The position numbers were made by a program, and so were the translations under genes. Below are positions 7,595-13,498 of a stretch of 17,755 nucleotides of DNA, piece after piece. The stretch covers positions 1-17,755 of the forward strand of contig JAEYVE010000273.1 in the NCBI GenBank assembly GCA_023432025.1, in the 5' to 3' direction. This DNA comes from Pseudomonadota bacterium (GTDB taxonomy: Bacteria > Myxococcota_A > Polyangia > Polyangiales > Polyangiaceae). Under the pieces are notes generated by a model that was not told the origin of the DNA, did not search any database, and worked only from the letters and a program-made list of their open reading frames with translations. Each line of letters begins with the position of its first letter. Position 1 is the stretch's first letter.

Positions 7595-8158
7595 ATGAGC
7601 GAGCCGGAGCATTTCCGCGTGTGCAGTACGTGCAAGACGCCCATCGCGTTCGAGGCGCGTTACTACGTGTGCAGCGTGTCCACCTGCAATCGCCGCCCCA
7701 CGGCGCTCTACTTTTGCTCGGTGCCGTGCTGGGACGCGCACGTCCCCGATGCACGTCACCGTGACGCGTGGGCAGAAGAAGCCACCGCGCCGACGCGCGA
7801 CGAATGGCTCGCCCAGCGCCCAGCGCCGGCCGGCGCGGGCGCCAACACCAACACGGAGGCTCGTCGGCGCGTGGTCAGCGGAGGTCCCGCGCCGTCCGCG
7901 ACCGCAACGTCCGCGAGCGCACCGTCCGAGGACGATGACGAGCTCACCAAAGAGGTGCTGGTCGTCGTCTCCAAGCTGAAGGCGTACGTGCGAGGCCGCT
8001 CCAGCATGAACACGTCGGACGGCGTCGTCGACGTGCTCTCGGACCACTTGCGGGCTCTCTGCCGTAAGGCCATCCAGAGCGCCGCGCAGAACTCGCGCAA
8101 GACGGTTCTCGCTCGCGATTTCGAAGCCGTGCTCGAAGGGCGGACCGCGTCCGAGTGA
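7595..8158 (+). CDS. Zinc-finger plus histone-fold protein (bacterial histone)
   Basis: 187 residues. The ATG at 7595 begins a protein with three parts. (1) Residues 10-55 form a zinc-binding module with Cys10, Cys13, Cys26, Cys31, Cys41, Cys45, His49 and His55. The YFCSVPCWDAHV segment resembles the second half of MYND/HIT-type fingers. (2) Residues about 75-115 are a Pro/Ala/Ser/Thr-rich, acidic-ending flexible linker. (3) Residues about 116-180 look like a histone fold: helix 1 with VVVSKLKAYV, helix 2 from about Asp142 to Asn167 (VVDVLSDHLRALCRKAI), then SRKTVLARDF, whose RKTV and Asp match the loop 2/helix 3 start of archaeal and NF-Y-type histones. It would be a DNA-binding or dimerising nucleoid or regulatory protein whose finger recruits protein or DNA. 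The frame is open upstream to 6989, but that part overlaps dinB out of frame. Histone fold and zinc-binding are inferred from motif reading. Confidence 0.8.
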   Translation: MSEPEHFRVCSTCKTPIAFEARYYVCSVSTCNRRPTALYFCSVPCWDAHVPDARHRDAWAEEATAPTRDEWLAQRPAPAGAGANTNTEARRRVVSGGPAPSATATSASAPSEDDDELTKEVLVVVSKLKAYVRGRSSMNTSDGVVDVLSDHLRALCRKAIQSAAQNSRKTVLARDFEAVLEGRTASE

Positions 8159-8221
8159 GCCCTTTAGACTCACCGAACATTTGCCGCACGACGGTTCAAC
8201 GCAAAGTTACAGGAGCTTTCG

Positions 8222-8251
8222 TTGAGGCAGCTTCGCCGAGCGCGCTATAAG
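8222..8251 (+). promoter_or_regulatory. Sigma-70-like promoter of the CBM9-like lipoprotein gene
   Basis: TTGAGG (8222-8227) and TATAAG (8246-8251) are separated by 18 bp, matching four of six and five of six consensus bases. This is the best promoter match in the window. Initiation about 7 bases downstream would leave an untranslated leader of about 6 bases before ATG 8264, and no Shine-Dalgarno sequence is present. The -10 lies inside a 7-bp inverted repeat (8240-8256). Confidence 0.55.
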
Positions 8252-8256
8252 CGCGC
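8240..8256. repeat. Inverted repeat over the -10 element, candidate operator
   Basis: GCGCGCT and AGCGCGC are perfect 7-bp arms separated by ATA and enclose the TATAAG -10 element of the following lipoprotein gene. A dimeric regulator bound here would block the promoter; alternatively the symmetry is a by-product of GC-rich sequence. No cognate regulator is encoded nearby. Confidence 0.35.
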
Positions 8257-8263
8257 CGTCGTC

Positions 8264-9217
8264 ATGATCTCTCGCACGTCGTCGCTCTTCGCTCTCGCTT
8301 CTTCGGTCGTCCTCTCTTACGCCTGCAGCAACTCGGATCCCGTCCCGTTCGGGGAGAGCGGCGCCGGTGCTACCGGCACCGGCTCAACCGGTACCGGAAC
8401 AACCGGCGGCAGCGGCGGGCAAGGCCAAGCGGGAGCAGAAAACCAGGCTGGCTCCGGCAGCGGAGGAGACCCGTCTTCGTGCACGGGTGACGCTTGCGGC
8501 CCTCGCACGTGTGAAGTCGGGACGGCAACGGCCGACCCTTGCTCGAGCATTCCGCGTTTCCAAGGCGAGCAGGTCGTCGATGGAGACGCCGAAGACTTCT
8601 GCGGCGTCCCCTACAAGGTCATGACGGTGCAGAGCGCCGGCTTCGTGAAGGACGCCGACGGCAACCCCAGCACGGCAGACGGCAGAACCTCTTCGGCGGA
8701 AATTCGCGTCGCGTGGTCACCCACCGCGCTCCACGTCCATGTTCACGTCGATGATCCGGAAATCGTCGTGGGTATGACGGAAGGCAACGAGTACCAAGGC
8801 GACAACGTTCAGCTCTTCGTCGCCGCCTCCACGCCTCCGAACAACGTCGAGCTGCTCGGCCCCGACTGCGCGGACGCCGCGTCGGCGTCCGCCGCGCAGC
8901 AAGTCTACTTGGTGCCAGGAGACGCGAGCGGCAGCGTGGCTCCCCAGGTGACCTACGTGTGCGGCGCTTGGAGGCCCAGCTCTGCGCAGTACGCCGCGCG
9001 CTCGGTGGACGGCGGCTACGAAGTGGAGCTCCGTTATCCGTGGCCCAGTCCGGTCTCCGCGGGGTCGAACATCGGCTTCGATCTCTTGGTTGGCGTGAAC
9101 GACAAGCCCGGCTCGGACTGGCGCGACTACGAGTACGGCCTGGATCTCGGCGCTGGCGAGTGCGGCGCTCTCTATTGCAACACCGGCAATTGGTGCACGC
9201 CCACGTTGGCGAACTGA
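8264..9217 (+). CDS. Lipoprotein with CBM9/DOMON-like sugar-binding domain
   Basis: 317 residues. The signal peptide ends in VVLSYAC (Cys21), an imperfect lipobox. Residues about 30-72 are a Gly/Thr/Ser/Gln linker (repeated GTG and TGG) typical of myxobacterial surface lipoproteins, followed by a Cys-containing stretch (Cys73, Cys78, Cys83, Cys93). Residues about 104-310 match the family 9 carbohydrate-binding layout: VDGDAEDF, AEIRVAWSPTALHVHVHVDD, EYQGDNVQLFV, YEVELRYPW and FDLLVGVND. It probably binds a carbohydrate or another small ligand at the cell surface; no catalytic domain is attached. ATG 8264 is preferred to an upstream in-frame TTG at 8222 because the signal peptide begins there and the TTG lies in the promoter. 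The gene is followed by a convergent minus-strand gene. Confidence 0.8.
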   Translation: MISRTSSLFALASSVVLSYACSNSDPVPFGESGAGATGTGSTGTGTTGGSGGQGQAGAENQAGSGSGGDPSSCTGDACGPRTCEVGTATADPCSSIPRFQGEQVVDGDAEDFCGVPYKVMTVQSAGFVKDADGNPSTADGRTSSAEIRVAWSPTALHVHVHVDDPEIVVGMTEGNEYQGDNVQLFVAASTPPNNVELLGPDCADAASASAAQQVYLVPGDASGSVAPQVTYVCGAWRPSSAQYAARSVDGGYEVELRYPWPSPVSAGSNIGFDLLVGVNDKPGSDWRDYEYGLDLGAGECGALYCNTGNWCTPTLAN

Positions 9218-9300
9218 GGGGGGAAGTCCCAAGCGCTCAGCGCACGGTCGCTCCCGCGCTACGCGTTGTACCGCACCTCCTCGTACCCCATCCGAAAGGG

Positions 9301-9360
9301 CGAAGAACACCACGCAATGCGGCGCGGCGCTCCGCGAAGAACACCACGCGGCGCTCCGCG
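9301..9360. repeat. Imperfect tandem direct repeat in a convergent intergenic gap
   Basis: The 15-mer CGAAGAACACCACGC occurs at 9301-9315 and 9335-9349, and the 13-mer GCGGCGCTCCGCG at 9324-9336 and 9348-9360. The two units are the same composite; the first copy carries about 10 extra bases between its halves. The CCGCG (9332-9336) and CGCGG (9347-9351) parts can pair into a small hairpin. The repeat lies in the 166-bp gap between the CBM9-like gene and the zinc-ribbon gene, where I see no other feature. Confidence 0.6.
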
Positions 9361-9383
9361 CCCGTTCGAAGGTGGGCGTGCGC

Positions 9384-9989
9384 TCACCCAGGTTTCGCGT
9401 CGCCGCCGCAGTAGAGGCACTTGGGCCGGGGCGCGACACGACGACCGCAGCCGCCGCACAGCCACTCCGGCCCTGTGCGGCGCAGCGCACCGTGCTCATC
9501 GGGCCCCAGACCCACGCCGATGCGACGACAGAGCTCGGTCACCAGGACCCTCGATTCGTCTTCTTGCGTCCCCGCGAAGTCCACGAGGTCGTCTCCCAGG
9601 AGCCAAGTGGAAATGTCCCCCCGGGCCCCCTCTCCGACGAAGCGCGCGAGGGGCACGACTTCGCCCGTGCCGTGCAGCTCGAGCCCCACGGCAAAGAGCT
9701 CCAGCTGATCGTGCGCCCGGCCGAAGAGGTCCCAGGAAGTTCTCAGGCGCTCGAAGGAGTAGGTCACTCTCCGTACGTCACGAAAACGAATCACACGCAC
9801 GAGGCGACGAAACCAGAACGTTCTTTCGACGACGACGATGCCCTGCGTCGCCGCGCCGACGTGAACGTCACGTCGGTAGGCGAACAACGTGAGCAGCTGC
9901 ACGAGCCAAGGCGTCCCCAGCGAAAGCCCTCCGCCCCGGCGCTCGATACGAGGTCGGAACGAGAAGGCCCGCGAGCGAAGGACGAACAT
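9384..9989 (-). CDS. Hypothetical protein with C-terminal zinc ribbon
   Basis: 201 residues, family not recognised. The N-terminal part contains a hydrophobic stretch (TPWLVQLLTLF, about 26-36) and several beta strands (TQGIVVVERTFWF, RLVRVIRFRDVRRVTY, QLELFAVGLELHG) resembling a PH-like or similar small beta domain, which is inference only. The C-terminus is a clear zinc ribbon: Cys178-x2-Cys181, nine residues, Cys191-x2-Cys194. ATG 9989 lies only 9 bp after the metG stop and is preceded by GGAA, so the gene is almost certainly co-transcribed with metG. That could hint at a role linked to translation, but downstream position alone is weak evidence. Confidence 0.75.
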   Translation of the reverse strand: MFVLRSRAFSFRPRIERRGGGLSLGTPWLVQLLTLFAYRRDVHVGAATQGIVVVERTFWFRRLVRVIRFRDVRRVTYSFERLRTSWDLFGRAHDQLELFAVGLELHGTGEVVPLARFVGEGARGDISTWLLGDDLVDFAGTQEDESRVLVTELCRRIGVGLGPDEHGALRRTGPEWLCGGCGRRVAPRPKCLYCGGDAKPG

Positions 9990-9998
9990 TTCCGCGAC

Positions 9999-12068
9999 TC
10001 AGTGCACCCGCTGCCCGGGCTTCGCGCCGCTGTCGGGTGAAAGCACGAACAAGTCGCTCCCCCCCGAGCCGGCGGCGACCACCATGCCCTCACTCAGACC
10101 GAACTTCATCTGGCGCGGCGCCAAGTTGGCGACGATGACGACGAGGCGCCCCACAAGCTTCTCCGGTTCGTAGGCGCTCTTGATGCCGGCGAAAATGGTG
10201 CGCCGCTCCGCGCCGCCCAAGCTCACGGTGAGCTTGAGCAACTTCTTGGCCTCGGGCACCGCCTCGGCGGTCACGACGCGCGCGACGCGCAGGTCCACCT
10301 TGCCGAAGTCGTCGATGCTGCACACGGGAGCGAGCGGCTCTGCCGCCAGCGCGTCGCCCGAGTCTACGGCTTCGGGCTGAGTTTCCTTCTGTGCGTCGCG
10401 ATCCAACTCGGCCACCGATTCCATGCTCGCTTCCACCATGTCCGCTACTTTCTTCTGATCCACCCGTTGCATGAGGTGCTTGAACTCTCCGAGACGGCTC
10501 CCGAGCGCGGGCTCGTACGCGTGCTCCCAGCGATCCACCGGTACGCCCAAGAGCGCGCTGGAGTCCGCGGCCAGCTGCGGCAGCACCGGCGCCAAGTACA
10601 CGACGATCTGCCGGTACAAGTTGAGCGACACGGTGCACACGTTGCGCAGCTCTTCTTGACGCGCGGGGTCCTTCTTCAGCTTCCAAGGCTCCTTGCGATC
10701 GACGTACTCGTTCGCCTTGTCGGCCAGGCCCATGACGAGACGCATCGCTCTCGCGAAATCGCGCGCTTCGTAGGCCTCGGCCACGCCTTCCCCCAGCGCC
10801 CGCGCGTTTTCGAACAGGCCTTCGTCGTCGGGGTAGCTGTCCGCGAGCGTGTTGGTGAAGCGCGCCGTGCGGCTGGCGAGGTTCACCACCTTGCCCACCA
10901 AATCCGAGTTTACCTTGGTGACGAACTCTTCGAGGTTCAAGTCGATGTCGTCCACCTTGGGGCCGAGCTTCGAGGCGTAGAAGTACCGCAGGTACGCGGG
11001 ATCCAAATGAGCCAGGTAGCTCGAGGCGCGCACGAACGTGCCCTTCGACTTGCTCATTTTCTCGCCATTCACGGTGAGAAAACCGTGCACCTGAACGCGC
11101 GTCGGCAAGCTATAGCCCGCGGTTTTCAGCATGGCCGGCCAGAACAGCGTGTGGAAGTACGTGATGTCCTTGCCGATGAAGTGGTGAATCTCCACCTCGT
11201 CCGAGCGCCACCAATCTTCGAAGCGCTCGCCGTGCTTTTTGCACCACTGCTCGGTCGTCGCCATGTAGCCGATGGGCGCGTCGAACCACACGTACCAGTA
11301 GTGCCCCGGCGCGTCGGGGATTTCGAAGCCGAAGTACGGAGCGGGTCGTGACACGTCCCAGTCACGCAAGGGCTCCGCCAAAAAGTGCCCCGCCAGGTAG
11401 TTGGCGATTTCGGGCTGCAGGTGGTCGCCCTTCTGCGTCCACTCTTCGAGGAAGCCGTGCAAGCGCTCGATCTCCACGAAAAAATGCGGCGCGCTCCTCA
11501 CGTCGGGGCGTGCTCCGCTGAGCGTGCTGTACGGGTCGACCAGATCCGTCGCGGCGTAGGCCGCGCCACACTTCTCGCAGGAGTCACCGTACTGGTCCTT
11601 GGCGCCGCACTTGGGGCACGTCCCCTTCACGAAGCGGTCGGCCAAGAACACGCCCGCCTCCGGGTCGTACAGCTGGGTGACGTCCCTGGAGACGACGAGC
11701 CCCTGCGCGCGGAGCGAGGCCCAGATTTCACGGCAGCGCGCCTCGTTCTCCGGGGCGTTGGTGCTGCCGTAGTGGTCGAACTCGATCTGAAATCCGGCGA
11801 AGTCCTGCTCGTGCGCCGCTTGCATGTCGGCGATGAGCTCTCGCTCGGTGCGCCCCTCTTGCTTGGCGCGGATCATGATGGCCGCGCCGTGCGTGTCGTC
11901 CGCGCAGACGTAGACGGCGCGGTTGCCGCGCGCTTTCTGAAAGCGCACCCAAATGTCCGTCTGCAGGTACTCCACCAGGTGACCCAGGTGGATGTGACCG
12001 TTGGCGTAGGGCAGCGCGCTCGTGACGAGCAGGCGGCGCACCGGGCGAGAAGAGGCGGAAGCGGCCAT
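9999..12068 (-). CDS. metG: Methionine--tRNA ligase
   Basis: 689 residues. It charges tRNA-Met with methionine using ATP in the cytosol and is essential for initiation and elongation. The class I signatures are HIHLGH (25-30) and KMSKS (337-341). The connective-peptide zinc knuckle has Cys151, Cys154, Cys164 and Cys167, so it is the four-Cys form. The anticodon-binding helical domain follows (about 370-560), then an Asp/Glu/Ala-rich linker and a C-terminal tRNA-binding OB-fold domain (about 583-689, DFGKVDLRVARV to PRQMKFGLSEGMV), as in the dimeric E. coli enzyme (677 residues). ATG 12068 gives a short extension before RRLLVTSALPYANG and has no good Shine-Dalgarno; TAGGCT on the minus strand 9 bases upstream could be a -10. 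It heads a two-gene operon with the zinc-ribbon gene. Confidence 0.97.
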   Translation of the reverse strand: MAASASSRPVRRLLVTSALPYANGHIHLGHLVEYLQTDIWVRFQKARGNRAVYVCADDTHGAAIMIRAKQEGRTERELIADMQAAHEQDFAGFQIEFDHYGSTNAPENEARCREIWASLRAQGLVVSRDVTQLYDPEAGVFLADRFVKGTCPKCGAKDQYGDSCEKCGAAYAATDLVDPYSTLSGARPDVRSAPHFFVEIERLHGFLEEWTQKGDHLQPEIANYLAGHFLAEPLRDWDVSRPAPYFGFEIPDAPGHYWYVWFDAPIGYMATTEQWCKKHGERFEDWWRSDEVEIHHFIGKDITYFHTLFWPAMLKTAGYSLPTRVQVHGFLTVNGEKMSKSKGTFVRASSYLAHLDPAYLRYFYASKLGPKVDDIDLNLEEFVTKVNSDLVGKVVNLASRTARFTNTLADSYPDDEGLFENARALGEGVAEAYEARDFARAMRLVMGLADKANEYVDRKEPWKLKKDPARQEELRNVCTVSLNLYRQIVVYLAPVLPQLAADSSALLGVPVDRWEHAYEPALGSRLGEFKHLMQRVDQKKVADMVEASMESVAELDRDAQKETQPEAVDSGDALAAEPLAPVCSIDDFGKVDLRVARVVTAEAVPEAKKLLKLTVSLGGAERRTIFAGIKSAYEPEKLVGRLVVIVANLAPRQMKFGLSEGMVVAAGSGGSDLFVLSPDSGAKPGQRVH

Positions 12069-12138
12069 GCGGCGCCGAGCCTACAGCGAAACTTCTTGGA
12101 TGCGAGTCGCGCTGGGCCGAGCTCGAGGACCCGTCTTG

Positions 12139-12193
12139 GGGGCCCTGGAAGCGCGCGCGGCCCCGCGGCTGCCGCGCGCCGCGCGAGGGCCCC
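12139..12193. repeat. Nested inverted repeats in the metG/SDR divergent region
   Basis: Outer arms GGGGCCCT (12139-12146) and AGGGCCCC (12186-12193) enclose inner arms GCGCGCGGC (12153-12161) and GCCGCGCGC (12171-12179) with a 9-base loop. Both arm pairs are perfect, so a long, very GC-rich cruciform or RNA stem-loop is possible. It lies 71-125 bases upstream of the metG ATG and about 87 bases upstream of the SDR ATG. It may be regulatory or only a structured spacer. Confidence 0.45.
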
Positions 12194-12262
12194 AGACGGC
12201 CGCGTACGCCCAAGGCTCCCGGTGGGGCAGCGGGCGCACCGTTCGCGGGTCGGCGCGCGCGG

Positions 12263-12271
12263 TGCTAAAGG
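12263..12271 (+). promoter_or_regulatory. Candidate extended -10 or Shine-Dalgarno upstream of the SDR gene
   Basis: TGCTAAAGG ends 8 bases before ATG 12280. It resembles an extended -10 (TGC then TAAAGG), while AAAGGGG immediately there is also a fair ribosome-binding site. The arrangement parallels the one before 4959. Confidence 0.3.
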
Positions 12272-12279
12272 GGCGCGCC

Positions 12280-13134
12280 ATGCACAGCGGGCTCCTCGAA
12301 GGACGGGTTGCGGTGATCACCGGCGCGGGACGCGGCATCGGCCGCTCCGTAGCGTTGGCCTTCGCGCGCGAGGGAGCGCGCGTCGTGGTGAACGACTTGG
12401 GCTGCGCGGTGGACGGCAGCGGCGCCGACCCGGCCGTCGCCCAAGCGGTCGTCGACGAAATTCGCGCGGCGGGCGGACAGGCCACGGCGAGCCACGACAC
12501 CGTCACGACCCAGGAGGGCGCAGAAGCCATCGTGAAGGCCGCCATCGACGCGTTCGGCGGCGTCGACATTCTGGTGAACAACGCGGGCGTCTCGAGCGAC
12601 CGCTCCCTGCTCAACATGACCTCCGAGCAATGGAACGCGGTCGTCGAGGCGCACCTGCGCGGTACGTTCCTCTGCACGCAGGTCGCCGCACGCCAAATGC
12701 GCCTTCAGCGCAGGGGCGGCCGCATCGTCAACACGACGAGCGTCTCCGGCATGTTGGGCAACGTCGCTCAAGCGAACGAAGCCTCGGCCAAGGCCGGCAT
12801 CTACGGGCTCACGCGCACCGCGTCCATCGAGCTGCAAAAGTACGACATCCTCGTGAACGCCGTCGCGCCCATCGCGCGCACGCGCCTCACCGAGTCGCTG
12901 CCCATGTTCGAAAAGGTCAAGGACACGATGGAGCCCGAGCACGTCGCTCCGGTGTACGTGTTCTTGGCATCCGACCTGGCCAGCGAGGTGAGCGGCTCCG
13001 TGCTCGGTGTGGTCGGGGGCCGCCTCAGCGTGTTTCAGGTCGTCGAGAGCGCGGGGCGAATCAAGGAAGCGGACCGCGGCGTGTGGACCCCCGCCGAAAT
13101 CGCCGAGCATTTCGACTCCATTGCCAAGCTCTGA
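12280..13134 (+). CDS. SDR-family oxidoreductase, MFE-2-like, catalytic Tyr replaced
   Basis: 284 residues from ATG 12280; the frame is open upstream to 12022 but the Rossmann fold starts here. Motifs are TGAGRGIG (14-21, dinucleotide binding), NDLG at the end of strand 2 (38-41, favouring NAD(H)), NNAG (100-103), VEAHLRGTFL (122-131) and NTTSVSGMLG (151-160). The long loop after NDLG and the HLRG motif resemble the (3R)-hydroxyacyl-CoA dehydrogenase domain of peroxisomal-type multifunctional enzymes and FabG-like relatives. Ser154 and Lys171 of the catalytic set are in place, but the Tyr of YxxxK is Glu167 (read as N-E-A-S-A-K). Activity may therefore be lost or altered. The C-terminal extension after residue about 250 is typical of acyl-CoA-type SDRs. 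Monocistronic as far as can be seen; divergent from metG. Confidence 0.88.
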   Translation: MHSGLLEGRVAVITGAGRGIGRSVALAFAREGARVVVNDLGCAVDGSGADPAVAQAVVDEIRAAGGQATASHDTVTTQEGAEAIVKAAIDAFGGVDILVNNAGVSSDRSLLNMTSEQWNAVVEAHLRGTFLCTQVAARQMRLQRRGGRIVNTTSVSGMLGNVAQANEASAKAGIYGLTRTASIELQKYDILVNAVAPIARTRLTESLPMFEKVKDTMEPEHVAPVYVFLASDLASEVSGSVLGVVGGRLSVFQVVESAGRIKEADRGVWTPAEIAEHFDSIAKL

Positions 13135-13277
13135 CGCGAAGCCGGGCCCCCTGAACGCCCCCGGACCTCGCCCGAAGTCCCAAAGTGGCGCGCCCACGCG
13201 CGCTGCCCCCGGTGTGCTGGCCCGCTCGCGGAAGCCGCGACAGGATAACGAATCGACCGGTACGCGTTGCACCCGCA

Positions 13278-13290
13278 TCCCCTGTGGGGA
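13278..13290 (+). terminator. Small hairpin downstream of the SDR gene
   Basis: TCCCC and GGGGA pair around a TGT loop, a perfect 5-bp stem, about 145 bases after the SDR stop. It is not followed by a T-run. It may help end the SDR transcript, but the distance makes this weak. Confidence 0.25.
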
Positions 13291-13365
13291 CGTCCGCTAG
13301 GACTCCTCGGGTCCTCGTCCGTCCACCCTAGGTGGCCGATTCAGCTCGACAAACGCCTACGCAAA

Positions 13366-13394
13366 TTGCTGGCCCGGATCGGGGGTGTTAGCCT
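13366..13394 (+). promoter_or_regulatory. Candidate promoter for the tonB-family gene
   Basis: TTGCTG (13366-13371) and TAGCCT (13389-13394) are spaced by 17 bp, each matching three of six consensus bases. The correct spacing and the relatively AT-rich CAAATTGC context in a GC-rich gap support it. Transcription from here would give a leader of about 100 bases. Confidence 0.35.
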
Positions 13395-13498
13395 TCGCCG
13401 GGGTGAGGTCGTCGCCCGAACGTCGACGAACCCCCGAGAGCTGTCGACCCACGGACTGAGCGGGGGTCGAGCGCTTCGGCCCCCAAGCACGAGCGCCG

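Larger units (their letters stand above)
13135..13498. other. Non-coding gap before the tonB-family gene
   Basis: This 364-bp stretch has no convincing gene. It holds a small hairpin at 13278-13290, a second inverted repeat AGGAC/GTCCT at 13299-13303 and 13311-13315, and a candidate promoter at 13366-13394. The remaining bases after the promoter would form a leader of about 100 bases without an obvious ribosome site close to ATG 13499. I see no tRNA, small RNA or riboswitch pattern that I can name. Confidence 0.5.

Noticed and set aside
8370..8410. Short ACCGG-rich repeats resembling an array
   Set aside because: They encode the Gly/Thr linker of the lipoprotein; there are no CRISPR-like spacers or regular long repeats.
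11385..12260. Plus-strand open frame opposite metG running into the SDR gene
   Set aside because: It is antisense to a certain metG and changes to Arg/Gly-rich sequence in a shifted frame over the SDR gene; no recognisable domain.
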